DNA from: Roseobacter sp. CCS2 | GTDB taxonomy: Bacteria; Pseudomonadota; Alphaproteobacteria; Rhodobacterales; Rhodobacteraceae | Reading direction: 5' to 3' | DNA length: 64,000 nucleotides | Assembly: GCF_000169435.1 (NCBI RefSeq) | Contig: NZ_AAYB01000002.1 | Location: 851,646-915,645 of the forward strand | Shown: one piece after another, positions 8,257-17,030 of the stretch | Position numbering within the stretch: position 1 is the stretch's first letter | How the letters are laid out: every line of letters starts with the position of its first letter | Made by a program: the position numbers and the translations under genes | Notes under the pieces: generated by a model | What the model saw: only the letters and a program-made list of their open reading frames with translations | What the model was told of the DNA's origin: nothing | Database searches by the model: none

Positions 8257-10041
8257 TCAGAGCGGCGCGCAGGCTTTGGTCAGCCAATCGCGCGTCTGTG
8301 CATCCAATCGGGGGGCAAGAAGCATCAATGTATCGGCATGATAGCGATCAATCCAGTCCCGTTCTGCATTTGTCAGTCGTGCGGTGTCGATCAACCGTCG
8401 GTCAAAAGGTACATAGGTCAGTGTATCGAAAGACAACATCGCGCGATCATCCGCGCCATTTAGGGCAGGCGCGTCAATCACAACAATCAGGTTTTCGATC
8501 CGAATGCCAAACGCGCCTTCGCGGTAGTAACCCGGCTCGTTCGACAGGATCATCCCTTTTTGCAAAGCCACTTCAGAACGCCGCGAAATCCCTTGCGGCC
8601 CTTCATGCACGCTTAGATAGCTGCCGACACCATGACCTGTGCCGTGGTCATAGTCCTGCCCTGCCATCCACAAGGGTGCCCGCGCCAGCGCATCCAGGTG
8701 CTGCCCACCCACGCCTTTGGGAAAACGTATGCGGCTGACTGCGATCATACCTTGCAAAACACGCGTGTAGCAGGCCTTGTGTTCATCCGTTGGCATGCCA
8801 ATCGCCATTGTGCGGGTGATATCGGTTGTGCCATCCACATATTGGCCCCCGCTGTCGACAAGCAACAGATCACCTTCCGCAACCGGGCGGTTCGTGTCTT
8901 TGCTGACGCGGTAATGGACAATTGCACCGTTTGGCCCTGCACCACAGATCGTTTCAAAACTGATATCGCGCAGTGCATTGGTTTGCATGCGGAACCCTTC
9001 AAGCGCCTTGACCACGTCAATTTCGGTCAGCTCACCCTTGGGGGTTTCTGCATCAAGCCAGGCCAGAAACCGCACCATTGCGATGGCGTCACGTTCATGG
9101 GCTGTTTTTGCACCGGCAATCTCGGTCTGGTTCTTGCAGGCTTTGGGCAAGACGCATGGGTCTTGGCCTTTTACCACGTCGCAATTGGCCTCTTTCAGTG
9201 CAGTGACCACTTTGTCAGGGCAACTGCGTTTGTCGACCAGCACCTTGGCTTCAAGCCCGGAAAGCGCGGTAAGAAAGTCAGCCACGTCATGGACTGTGAC
9301 ATCAGCGCCAAGATGATCTGCAATGTTAGCGGCTTTGCCCGGCCCTGCAAAAAGATCGACGCGACCGTCATTATGCAAAATTGCAAAGGCTTGCGGCACA
9401 GGGTTGCGGGCGATGTCAGTGCCGCGAATGTTCAAAAGCCACGCAATGCTGTCCGGTAATGTCAGTGCAGCAGCGCTTTCCTTCATATCCACTGCCAGTC
9501 GCGCGCGCTTGGCATCATGTGTTTCGCCCGCATGTTCCAGCGCATGCGCGGTGAACGGCGCGGCAGGGGGTGCGGGTTGATCATCCCAGATTTCATCAAT
9601 CAGATTGGTGGTCGGGACCAATTTAAATCCAGTCAGCTTTTCACGCAGCCCCGCAATCTCTGATGCGGTGTGAAGCCAGGGGTCATAGGCCAATGTCCCG
9701 CCTTGCGGCATTTGTTCCAACAGCCAATCGCTTAACTGAATTTCGGGCCAATGCACTGGTGTGTAAACATCAGCAACCTGTGCACGGACTTGCACGCGGT
9801 AGCGCCCATCAATGAACACGCCCGCAATATCAACCAATACCGCACAAAACCCAGCCGACCCCGAAAACCCAGTCAACCATTCCAACCGCGCATCACGCGG
9901 TGCGACGTATTCGCCTTGATGTGCATCGGCGCGGGGTACCAGAAACGCATCAAAGCCCTTTTGTGCCATCAAGGCGCGCAGTGCCACCAGCCGCGGTGGT
10001 CCTTGATCAGGTGAAGTTTGCGCCTCAAACGTCTGAAACAT
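8257..10041 (-). CDS. Xaa-Pro aminopeptidase (aminopeptidase P, M24B)
   Basis: Cytoplasmic dinuclear-metal peptidase removing N-terminal residues that precede proline. The C-terminal pita-bread domain carries all five metal ligands: Asp396, Asp407, His470, Glu502 and Glu516, in the motifs VDSGGQYVDGTTDITRT, GTGHGVGSYLSVHEGP, SNEPGYY and RIENL. Two creatinase-like domains precede it (about 15-150 and 155-310). This three-domain layout and the 594-aa length match the long aminopeptidase P type rather than the 440-aa E. coli PepP. The ATG has only a weak ribosome site. Confidence 0.95.
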   Translation of the reverse strand: MFQTFEAQTSPDQGPPRLVALRALMAQKGFDAFLVPRADAHQGEYVAPRDARLEWLTGFSGSAGFCAVLVDIAGVFIDGRYRVQVRAQVADVYTPVHWPEIQLSDWLLEQMPQGGTLAYDPWLHTASEIAGLREKLTGFKLVPTTNLIDEIWDDQPAPPAAPFTAHALEHAGETHDAKRARLAVDMKESAAALTLPDSIAWLLNIRGTDIARNPVPQAFAILHNDGRVDLFAGPGKAANIADHLGADVTVHDVADFLTALSGLEAKVLVDKRSCPDKVVTALKEANCDVVKGQDPCVLPKACKNQTEIAGAKTAHERDAIAMVRFLAWLDAETPKGELTEIDVVKALEGFRMQTNALRDISFETICGAGPNGAIVHYRVSKDTNRPVAEGDLLLVDSGGQYVDGTTDITRTMAIGMPTDEHKACYTRVLQGMIAVSRIRFPKGVGGQHLDALARAPLWMAGQDYDHGTGHGVGSYLSVHEGPQGISRRSEVALQKGMILSNEPGYYREGAFGIRIENLIVVIDAPALNGADDRAMLSFDTLTYVPFDRRLIDTARLTNAERDWIDRYHADTLMLLAPRLDAQTRDWLTKACAPL

Positions 10042-10117
10042 AGGTAAAACCAGCTTTCTTTCTACGGGCTATCTTATGTCGGCTGCAGACATCAGATGCC
10101 AGCAACATACATGGAAC

Positions 10118-11998
10118 CTACCCTGCCTTGCGCATTCCCAAAACGCGCGCACGTTTACGTGGATCGCTGTCGAACAGGCTTGCCAATTGTTCGGTCATCG
10201 CACCGGCCAACTGTTCCACATCCGTGATTGTCACCGCACGCTCATAATACCGGGTCACATCATGTCCGATACCGATCGCGACCAATTCAACCGCTTCGCG
10301 TTTCTCGACCATTGCAATGACGTCACGCAGATGTTTTTCCAAGTAATTCGCGGGGTTAACGGACAAAGTTGAGTCGTCCACCGGCGCACCATCTGAGATG
10401 ACCATCAGAATCTTACGCTGCTCTTGGCGCCCCGTAATGCGGCGGTGCGCCCATTCCAGCGCCTCCCCGTCGATATTTTCCTTCAAGAGGCCCTCTTTCA
10501 TCATCAGCCCCAAATTCGGGCGCGTCCGCCGCCATGGCGCATCTGCTGACTTATAGATGATATGGCGCAAATCGTTCAGACGGCCGGGCGTGGCTTCACG
10601 TCCCTCGGCCAGCCACTTTTCGCGGCTTTGCCCGCCTTTCCATGCTTTCGTGGTAAAACCCAAAATCTCGACCTTCACATCGCAACGTTCCAATGTGCGC
10701 GCCATAACGTCCGCACAAATCGCCGCAATGGAAATGGGGCGGCCACGCATCGAGCCAGAGTTATCGAGAAGTAGTGTTACGACAGTATCGCGAAAGTCAG
10801 TATCTTTCTCGACTTTGAATGACAAAGGCGTGGTCGGCGAAGCGACAACGCGCGCCAAACGCCCGGCATCCAAAATCCCTTCTTCGCGATCAAACTCCCA
10901 AGATCGGTTTTGCTGGGCCTGCAATCGACGCTGCAATTTATTTGCCAGCCGGGACACGGCCCCTTTAAGCGGCTCTAACTGCTGATCCAAATACGCGCGC
11001 AGGCGTTCCAATTCGACAGGTTCGGCCAAATCCTCTGCCGATATCTCCTCGTCAAACTCAACGGTCGAAACTTTGTAGTCAGGATCGGCATCCGACACAG
11101 GCTGCGGGGCAGGTGGCTCTAATGGGGCCTCGCCTTCTGGCATCTCGGCCTCTTCGCCCATTTCCGCATCAGCCTGATCATCCATGCTGACTTGCGCTTG
11201 GCTGGCGTCTTGTTGGTCTTCCTGCGATTGCTCTGGCGTGCCTTCAGCTTCGTCGCCTTCGCTGTCATCATCACCGGTGCTATCGGGTTCGTCCTGATCG
11301 TCATCAGACCCTTCTTCGGCTTCATCGTCCTGATCATCATCAAGGGTGTCGGGATCATCCCCCAACTGATCGCCATAGCCCATGTCGCTGATCAACTGGC
11401 GCGCAAATTTTGCAAAGGCCTGTTGATCGTTCAGCGTGTCGGCAAGGTTTTCAAGCGTGCCGCCGCAGTGATCTTCGATGAACCCGCGCCACAGTTCCAT
11501 GACGTTTTCGGCACCTTTGGGCAGATCACGGCCTGTCGCCATATGGCGGATCAAATAGCCCGCAGCGACGGCCAAAGGCGCGTCAGAGGCTTGGCTGATC
11601 TGATCATAGCCTTTGCGCATCGCTTCCGTGCCAATCTTGGCGTCGATATTGCCTGCTGTGCCGGGCATATATTCCGCGCCCACGGCTTCAATCCGGGCGG
11701 TTTCCATCGCTTCGTAAAGATCCTGCGCCATCTGGCCTTGCGGCATATAACGGGCAGAAACTTTGGGGTCGTGGAATTTATGACGCAAAGCAAAGGCATC
11801 CGCAGTGCCGCGCGCCAACAAAACCTCGTCGCGTGTCATGCGACGGGACACTTGGGGCAGGCGGATCGTGTCGGCGGTTTGCCCCGCAGGATCAACCGAA
11901 TAGGTGACCGCCAATTCAGGGTCATCCGCCATGACTTTGGTCGCTTCCGCCAACGCCTTTTTAAAAGGATCGGCTGGGTTGTCGGATGGTTTGTTCAT
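10118..11998 (-). CDS. cobT: Aerobic cobaltochelatase subunit CobT
   Basis: With CobN and CobS, CobT forms the ATP-dependent chelatase that inserts cobalt into hydrogenobyrinate a,c-diamide in aerobic cobalamin synthesis. It shows the family layout: an N-terminal helical domain (1-210), a very acidic Asp/Glu/Gln stretch (about 213-292), and a C-terminal von Willebrand A domain with the MIDAS start DNSGSM at 412-417. At 626 aa the length is typical. AAAGGA precedes the ATG. cobS lies upstream on the same strand but two uncharacterised genes intervene. cobN is not in the window. Confidence 0.96.
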   Translation of the reverse strand: MNKPSDNPADPFKKALAEATKVMADDPELAVTYSVDPAGQTADTIRLPQVSRRMTRDEVLLARGTADAFALRHKFHDPKVSARYMPQGQMAQDLYEAMETARIEAVGAEYMPGTAGNIDAKIGTEAMRKGYDQISQASDAPLAVAAGYLIRHMATGRDLPKGAENVMELWRGFIEDHCGGTLENLADTLNDQQAFAKFARQLISDMGYGDQLGDDPDTLDDDQDDEAEEGSDDDQDEPDSTGDDDSEGDEAEGTPEQSQEDQQDASQAQVSMDDQADAEMGEEAEMPEGEAPLEPPAPQPVSDADPDYKVSTVEFDEEISAEDLAEPVELERLRAYLDQQLEPLKGAVSRLANKLQRRLQAQQNRSWEFDREEGILDAGRLARVVASPTTPLSFKVEKDTDFRDTVVTLLLDNSGSMRGRPISIAAICADVMARTLERCDVKVEILGFTTKAWKGGQSREKWLAEGREATPGRLNDLRHIIYKSADAPWRRTRPNLGLMMKEGLLKENIDGEALEWAHRRITGRQEQRKILMVISDGAPVDDSTLSVNPANYLEKHLRDVIAMVEKREAVELVAIGIGHDVTRYYERAVTITDVEQLAGAMTEQLASLFDSDPRKRARVLGMRKAG

Positions 11999-12068
11999 GG
12001 CGGGGTCCTTTACTCCGCCATAAACTAGAACTCACAAGGGGTAATGACCAGTCCCCGAAGGCCGGAAA

Positions 12069-12434
12069 CTACTCGTCGACAAATTCCGGCTCTTCAAAAG
12101 TGATGCCCGCTTCGGGCGCAATTTCAAAAGGGGCATCGGCAAGCTGGTGCAGTGTGTTCAATTGCGCTGCACCTGGCAGAATGGCACCGGTTTCATCAAT
12201 AAATGCCAAACGGGGTCGGAAGATTTTTCCGCCCAGCTCAATCTCGCCGTCATCAAACAGATACGCCAGTTCGGTCACAATGCCTTCAACATTAGCTTTG
12301 GCCATTTCTTCGCTCATGTTTTCTGCAAACAGCGGCAACAGCGCATGGGCAATCAAGGTTGATGCCGTTTCGGCCAAATCTTCGTGGCTAACCACGTAAT
12401 CAGCAGGCAGCGGTGTGCCGATCTTCATTTTCAT
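12069..12434 (-). CDS. Hypothetical protein between cobS and cobT
   Basis: I do not recognise this 121-aa protein. It is acidic with no signal peptide or membrane segment. The N-terminal half looks helical (ETASTLIAHALLPLFAENMSEEMAKANVE) in shortened form as a continuous helix-rich region, and the end is very acidic (EEPEFVDE). GGAG sits 8 bases before the ATG. It lies 70 bases upstream of cobT on the same strand, so co-transcription is likely, but a role in cobalamin synthesis is only a guess from position. Confidence 0.75.
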   Translation of the reverse strand: MKMKIGTPLPADYVVSHEDLAETASTLIAHALLPLFAENMSEEMAKANVEGIVTELAYLFDDGEIELGGKIFRPRLAFIDETGAILPGAAQLNTLHQLADAPFEIAPEAGITFEEPEFVDE

Positions 12435-12525
12435 GGGTCTGCTCCGGTTCAGATATTTTTCAACATCATGGGTAGAAAAGCGACCGCATTAAGACAACCC
12501 TGTGTTTTCTTCAAACTTGTTGAAA

Positions 12526-12924
12526 TCAGCTCAGAAGTAATCCTGTACAGTCCTGTCTCAGCCGTTGCGCCCGTTCGTGCGCCCAAGCGGCATCGCGTTC
12601 ATCATCGTTGAACGTCGCGCGTGTCAGAAGGGCTGATTGTGCCAGTTTGGCCGAGATGCGCCAATGCAACACCTCGCGCCCACGGTCGGTTGGCATAATC
12701 GCTTCGACCAGATCAATGACAGCGGCGCGCTGAATTTTGGTGTGCTCTGACGCTGGGCCATCAAATATCCACTGGTGTTCCATCACAGCGGACAATCGGC
12801 CTGCGCAGGTCGCGAATGTGCGTAGTTGTTGTTCCGTATCAATGGATTGCGCGTCTGCTTTGGGGGCGCAAAGCAACGCGAGGCATAGCGTAAGGTGATG
12901 GCCAAGGATTTTCATTCCGCCCAT
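12526..12924 (-). CDS. Secreted hypothetical protein
   Basis: A 132-aa protein with a probable Sec signal peptide (KILGHHLTLCLALLCAPKADA, cleavage near ADA-QS). The mature part is helical with two Cys (in FATCAG and QDCTG) that could form a disulfide in the periplasm. ATGs at 12924 and 12915 are both possible; neither has a convincing ribosome site. It lies between cobS and the 121-aa gene on the same strand. I do not recognise the family. Confidence 0.7.
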   Translation of the reverse strand: MGGMKILGHHLTLCLALLCAPKADAQSIDTEQQLRTFATCAGRLSAVMEHQWIFDGPASEHTKIQRAAVIDLVEAIMPTDRGREVLHWRISAKLAQSALLTRATFNDDERDAAWAHERAQRLRQDCTGLLLS

Positions 12925-12988
12925 ACATAAAGCATGACGGTAAATTTTGTGTCTATCAATCAGGCATTTTGGAAACGCTTTGTTTTTG

Positions 12989-13012
12989 TAAGGTGGGTTC
13001 TAACCCACCTTA
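12989..13012. repeat. Palindrome TAAGGTGGGTT-CT-AACCCACCTTA
   Basis: Perfect 11-bp inverted repeat, 2 bases after the cobS stop. Neither side has a proper T-tract after the stem. A related palindrome lies just after ilvC (43786-43803), and both contain the GTAAGGTGG core, suggesting a dispersed REP-like element. Confidence 0.6.
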
Positions 13013-13014
13013 GC

Positions 13015-14001
13015 TTAACCCAAGCTCAGACTTGCCGCACTTTCAGGTAGCTCTTCATCAAAGCAGCGCTGATAGAACTCGGCCACAGTCTGCCGCTCCA
13101 GCTCATCACATTTGTTCAGGAATGACAGGCGGAAGGCATAGCCGACGTCTTGGAAAATGCGTGCGTTTTCGGCCCATGCCAGCACGGTGCGCGGCGACAT
13201 AACGGTGGACAGGTCGCCATTCATAAATGCGGTGCGCGTCAGATCGGCGACTGTCACCATCTGGCTGATGGTCTTGCGCCCCTTCTCGGTATTGAAGTGA
13301 GGGGACTTAGACAGGATAATCGCTGTCTCTGCATCATGGCTAAGGTAGTTCAGCGTCGCGACAAGCGACCAACGGTCCATCTGCGCCTGGTTGATCTGCT
13401 GCGTGCCGTGATACAGGCCTGTCGTGTCGCCCAATCCAACCGTGTTCGCCGTCGCAAAAAGGCGGAAATATGTGTTTGGCGTAATAATTTCGTTCTGGTC
13501 CATCAGCGTCAGCTTACCGTCAGTTTCCAACACGCGCTGGATCACAAACATCACATCGGCACGGCCTGCATCATATTCATCAAACACAATCGCAACGGGG
13601 TTTCGCAGGGCCCAAGGCAAAATGCCTTCATGGAATTCGGTAACCTGCACACCGTCGCGCAGTTTAATCGCGTCTTTCCCGATCAGGTCGATCCGGCTGA
13701 TGTGGCTGTCAAGGTTCACACGCACACACGGCCAGTTCAGACGGGCCGCAACCTGTTCGATATGCGTGGATTTACCCGTGCCGTGATACCCTTGGATCAT
13801 GACACGGCGATTATAGCCAAAACCCGCAAGGATTGCCAAAGTCGTATCAGGATCAAATTTGTAGGTGCCGTCAATTTCAGGCACGCGGTCAGAGCGATCA
13901 GCGAAACCTTTGATCTTCATATCGCTGTCGATGCCAAACACTTCGCGGACCGAAATCTCTTCGGTTGGTTTTGCTTGCATGTCAGTCATACCGTCCGCCA
14001 T
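13015..14001 (-). CDS. cobS: Aerobic cobaltochelatase subunit CobS
   Basis: AAA+ ATPase subunit that, with CobT and CobN, inserts cobalt into the corrin ring. Walker A GYHGTGKS is at 71-78 and Walker B VFDE at 139-142. A sensor-like [10 protein letters not shown] lies downstream. The N-terminus ([17 protein letters not shown]) is characteristic of CobS. At 328 aa the length is normal. AAAAGG precedes the chosen ATG. It is on the same strand as cobT, about 1 kb upstream of it. Confidence 0.97.
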   Translation of the reverse strand: MADGMTDMQAKPTEEISVREVFGIDSDMKIKGFADRSDRVPEIDGTYKFDPDTTLAILAGFGYNRRVMIQGYHGTGKSTHIEQVAARLNWPCVRVNLDSHISRIDLIGKDAIKLRDGVQVTEFHEGILPWALRNPVAIVFDEYDAGRADVMFVIQRVLETDGKLTLMDQNEIITPNTYFRLFATANTVGLGDTTGLYHGTQQINQAQMDRWSLVATLNYLSHDAETAIILSKSPHFNTEKGRKTISQMVTVADLTRTAFMNGDLSTVMSPRTVLAWAENARIFQDVGYAFRLSFLNKCDELERQTVAEFYQRCFDEELPESAASLSLG

Positions 14002-14200
14002 CGTGAGTGCCTTTTTTCATCGTCAAACCGTCTTTGGTTCGGGGATGCAACATAACGCGCGGCGCTGCAAGGGAAAGGGCGCATTTCTGATAGGGCACAC
14101 GCCTTATGACAGCCGATCACATGCCCGTGGTTTTGCGCCATTTTGCTAGGCGGCAGTGTGATTGGGGGCCTATGTTATCTGCAACACAAAGGATTATACT

Positions 14201-14659
14201 ATGATGAACCGTCGCACTTTCACACTCGCAACGCTGGCGAGCGCTGTCGCACCTGCGGCACTGCGCGCCCAAAACTTTGAAATTACCCGCACAGAAGCCG
14301 AATGGCGTGCGATGCTGACGGACGCGCAATACCGGGTGATGCGTGAAGAAGGGACGGAGCGGGCGGGAAGCTCACCTTTGGATAAAAACTATGCAGAGGG
14401 TACGTACCATTGCCGTGGCTGTGACCTGGCTATCTATCCATCGTCCACCAAGTATGACAGCGGCACCGGGTGGCCCAGCTTTTACGATAGTCTGCCAAAT
14501 GCGGTTGGCACAAAGCCGGACCGCAAACTGTTGCGGGTCCGAACTGAGGTGCACTGCCGCCGATGCGGAAGCCACCTGGGTCATATTTTTGATGATGGGC
14601 CGGCACCCACTGGCAAACGGCATTGTCTGAACGGCGTAAGCCTCGTGTTTCGCGCCTAA
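14201..14659 (+). CDS. msrB: Peptide-methionine (R)-S-oxide reductase, exported
   Basis: Reduces methionine-R-sulfoxide in oxidised proteins. Zinc-binding CxxC pairs are in CRGC and CRRC, and the catalytic Cys is in RHCLNG. GTGWPSF is the family motif. The N-terminus NRRTFTLATLASAVAPAA carries a twin-arginine signal ending near ALRAQ, so the enzyme is predicted to act in the periplasm. The frame opens at 14162, but AAAGGA lies 8 bases before the ATG pair at 14201/14204, which gives the Tat signal at the N-terminus. The length is 152 aa (151 if the second ATG is used). Confidence 0.93.
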   Translation: MMNRRTFTLATLASAVAPAALRAQNFEITRTEAEWRAMLTDAQYRVMREEGTERAGSSPLDKNYAEGTYHCRGCDLAIYPSSTKYDSGTGWPSFYDSLPNAVGTKPDRKLLRVRTEVHCRRCGSHLGHIFDDGPAPTGKRHCLNGVSLVFRA

Positions 14660-14995
14660 AGCCATCATTGCGTGCCAACGATTCTAATCGCGCCCTGATT
14701 GCAAAGCGCGCTATACGCTCGCCTGCATTTGAAATTCTTGCTATTCTTAGCTAAATTGGCTGTTGACAGGCCGCATGTACCACCTGCGTTACGTTTCGTT
14801 GGTGGAAAAAGTATCAGGAATTACACATAGTTGTTTAGGTATAGGCAAGTATTCGCCGAATTTACCTTGAATAAGGCGCTCAATTGTGGCAATTTCTTGC
14901 CTATAGAGCCGGTGGCCTCGTGGTGTTTGCACAAGAGCAACCGACGCTACTGCGTAAAAGTCGTTTGAGATAAAGAGTAAATGGGGGTGAACGCT
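14660..14995. other. Intergenic region with inverted repeat and a cryptic minus-strand frame
   Basis: No gene is firmly supported. A long inverted repeat is at 14840-14905. On the minus strand a frame without ATG runs from inside the next gene to a stop near 14802 and reads QTPRGHRLYRQEIATIERL, which looks coding and could be a decayed fragment. A TTGACA at 14763 has no good -10 partner. Confidence 0.4.
14840..14905 (+). repeat. Inverted repeat TATAGGCAAG / CTTGCCTATA
   Basis: Perfect 10-bp arms at 14840-14849 and 14896-14905 enclose 46 bases containing smaller pairings (ATTC-GCC-GAAT). It lies 90 bases upstream of the 179-aa membrane protein gene. It could be an mRNA leader structure or the edge of a lost element. 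Confidence 0.45.
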
Positions 14996-15535
14996 ATGTT
15001 TGAGCGTTTTACAAAGAAATTCTATCTGACAAGAGGCGAAAAAGCTTATTTGCTTGGCTATCTTGTTGTCATTCTTGTAGCGCCAATTGTGGCGCTGGTG
15101 GTGATGGCTGGTTTAGCCGCGCCTTATACTTTGGTTATTGAACCTACCAACTTTGTCTATTGGGTCGCGATTTCCGGCGCGATCAGCGCTGGCGTTGGTC
15201 TGTACCTTGCGCGGGGCTGGATGGGTAACCTTGGCATGATGGGCATTGCGCGTGCAATGGTTGGTATTGTTATTGCAACTTTGATCGCGGCAGTTGTGGC
15301 CGGCAGCTTGACCGTACCGTTTGAGGGTACGCTTTATGCACCACTGATGATGCTATCGGCCTTTATTGCGAAACCGTGGTTGGCCGCGATTTGGCTGGCG
15401 GCGACATTCGGTGCGCATTATTTGATGTCCATCGTGGAAGAAGAGCGTGCTTTTGGTATCGGTCGCGAGGCGCATCGCAGCGCAACATCGCAATTGAGCA
15501 CGTTGTCACGCGCACAGTTGTACCACCGCGACTAA
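14996..15535 (+). CDS. Four-helix inner membrane protein, unknown function
   Basis: I do not recognise this 179-aa protein. Four hydrophobic segments are visible: LLGYLVVILVAPIVALVVMAG, VYWVAISGAISAGVGLYLA, AMVGIVIATLIAAVVAG and APLMMLSAFIAKPWLAAIWL. A cytoplasmic-like tail (EEERAFGIGREAHRS...) follows. The ATG at 14996 has GGGGGTGA about 7 bases upstream and is preferred to the in-frame ATG at 14981. A structured inverted repeat lies upstream. No neighbour suggests a role. Confidence 0.8.
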   Translation: MFERFTKKFYLTRGEKAYLLGYLVVILVAPIVALVVMAGLAAPYTLVIEPTNFVYWVAISGAISAGVGLYLARGWMGNLGMMGIARAMVGIVIATLIAAVVAGSLTVPFEGTLYAPLMMLSAFIAKPWLAAIWLAATFGAHYLMSIVEEERAFGIGREAHRSATSQLSTLSRAQLYHRD

Positions 15536-15579
15536 ATCTAACGTGCCAAGCAATTGGTTAAAGGTACCCTTGGGTGCCT

Positions 15580-16215
15580 TTAATCTTTATCGCGAAAATT
15601 GCGGCTGACTTTGATCTGGTCCCAGGCCCAGACAACCTCTGAAAGCTGCTCTTCCTGGCTGCGGTCGCCACCGTTCATATCCGGGTGCAGCACCTTGATC
15701 AGCGCTTTATAGGCTTTGCGGATTTCCTGCTTGGACATGTTGTCCTTGGCTTCCAAAATCTCGACTGCGCGGCGTTCGGTTGGCGGCAGTTTGCGCCCTG
15801 TTGCCGCACCGCGGCCCGGATTGCGGGTCGCGTTTTCGCCCAGCACCTGATGCGCGTCATCGACACCCAGCCGTGCCCATGCTGCTTCTTCCACTGTGCG
15901 CTTGAACGGTTTGGTTGGACGTTCCCAAACACGGTCGCTATCCATTTGGGCCGCAAGTTCGGCCTCGGATGTGCTATCAAAGAAGTTCCATTTCAGGTTG
16001 TATTCACGCACGTGCTGTTGGCAAAACCAAAAGAAATCATCCAACACATCGGGTGACTTGGGCGCGCGGTACTTGCCCGCCTCTTGGCAGCCCTCATGAT
16101 CGCAAATACGCGTTGATGTCTCGGATGCACCAGACATCCCACGCCGCCCGCGCGGGTTCTTTTTCTTCGAACTCGACACAGACATGTCGAAACCAAAGGG
16201 GTCATCTTTCTTCAT
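15580..16215 (-). CDS. J-domain (DnaJ-like) protein
   Basis: A 211-aa protein with a C-terminal J domain containing the HPD motif (LIKVLHPDMNGGD) that stimulates DnaK ATPase. The N-terminal half has CDHEGCQEAGKY and FCQQH, a small Cys/His set that may bind metal, and a Trp-rich stretch (VREYNLKWNFF). The open frame extends upstream to 16386, but the ATG at 16215 (MKKDDPFGFDMS) avoids overlap with the divergent BolA promoter. This gene next to BolA and near cobS/cobT is a common Rhodobacterales arrangement. Its DnaK client is unknown. Confidence 0.88.
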   Translation of the reverse strand: MKKDDPFGFDMSVSSSKKKNPRGRRGMSGASETSTRICDHEGCQEAGKYRAPKSPDVLDDFFWFCQQHVREYNLKWNFFDSTSEAELAAQMDSDRVWERPTKPFKRTVEEAAWARLGVDDAHQVLGENATRNPGRGAATGRKLPPTERRAVEILEAKDNMSKQEIRKAYKALIKVLHPDMNGGDRSQEEQLSEVVWAWDQIKVSRNFRDKD

Positions 16216-16293
16216 GAGGCGCGTTACCTTTTCTGTTCGGAGCAGATACAATAAACCTTGCAGCGGAAGATTGAAGAGGGCTGGCAGAAAATA

Positions 16294-16545
16294 ATGGCAC
16301 TTGAAACAGAAATTCGTGACGCATTGGGCAGCCTTTCGCCACAGCACGTCGATGTCATCAACGAAAGCGCCTTGCATGCAGGCCATTCGGGTGATGATGG
16401 ATCAGGGGAAAGCCATTGGCGGGTGGTGATCAAGGCCGCTTCATTGGACGATATGTCGCGTATTGCGCGCCACCGCGCCGTACATGCAGCCCTTGGTAAA
16501 GATATTATTGGACGAATTCACGCCTTAGCGATTGATATTCAATAA
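16294..16545 (+). CDS. BolA family protein
   Basis: An 83-aa BolA-like protein. The family partners monothiol glutaredoxins in [2Fe-2S] trafficking and affects iron and stress responses. Typical features are VDVINESALHAGH, the SHWRVVIKAA strand, and ARHRAVHAALG with its conserved RHR. His in NESALHAGH is a cluster-ligand candidate. ATG at 16294 (MALETEIRDALG) is chosen over an upstream in-frame TTG; AGAGGG lies about 13 bases upstream. It is divergent from the J-domain gene, and its stop abuts the stop of the convergent DUF4177 gene. Confidence 0.92.
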   Translation: MALETEIRDALGSLSPQHVDVINESALHAGHSGDDGSGESHWRVVIKAASLDDMSRIARHRAVHAALGKDIIGRIHALAIDIQ

Positions 16546-16962
16546 TTATTCGGCGGCAACATCAGCAGAAGAACCGGACTTTTTGCCAGCATCAGTTGCT
16601 GTGTCTGGCTGGGTTTCGGCGTTGTCATCAGTTTTTCGCGTCGCGATCAGCTTTTTCTCTTCGGTCAGCTCTGGTTGCGGCTGCGGCGGTGCAATCGCCG
16701 GTTTGGGTGCTGCGATGGCGGGTTTTGCCTGCACCTTGGTGCGCCGAAAAACCAGCATGTTCTGATAGACGGTCGTCTTGCTCATCAATCCTTCGCGTTG
16801 TTCGCATGGCAATGTGTCGGCGCGCAAATACTCCCAGCCGTCGCCAGCCAGTTCATTCATCGCTGTCTCCAGCGCATGGGCAAAGCGATGTTCGGCAGTT
16901 TTAATGCCCTTCGCTTTCAATCCGCGCGCGGGCGCGGGTACGACTTTATATTCGTAGCTCAT
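16546..16962 (-). CDS. DUF4177-like protein
   Basis: A 138-aa protein. The N-terminal 70 residues (MSYEYKVVPAP, NELAGDGWEYLRADTLP, YQNMLVFRR) match the DUF4177 pattern of a small beta-alpha fold with GWEY. The rest is a low-complexity Pro/Ala/Gln tail with a charged end. Function is unknown. The frame opens at 16986, but AGGTGAAGTG directly precedes the ATG at 16962. Its stop abuts that of the convergent BolA gene (TAATTA). Confidence 0.75.
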   Translation of the reverse strand: MSYEYKVVPAPARGLKAKGIKTAEHRFAHALETAMNELAGDGWEYLRADTLPCEQREGLMSKTTVYQNMLVFRRTKVQAKPAIAAPKPAIAPPQPQPELTEEKKLIATRKTDDNAETQPDTATDAGKKSGSSADVAAE

Positions 16963-17030
16963 CACTTCACCTATCATTCCACCCAAGCAGGTCTATCAAA
17001 ACCCGCGCGTCGTGCCAATGCGCCTTGCCG

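Noticed and set aside
8632..9459. 275-aa plus-strand ORF opposite the aminopeptidase P gene
   Set aside because: It is antisense to an intact enzyme gene with all metal ligands; high GC coding strands often give such shadows.
11192..12028. 278-aa plus-strand ORF with hydrophobic start, opposite cobT
   Set aside because: The hydrophobic run is the antisense of the CobT acidic stretch (GAT/GAA codons), not a real membrane protein.
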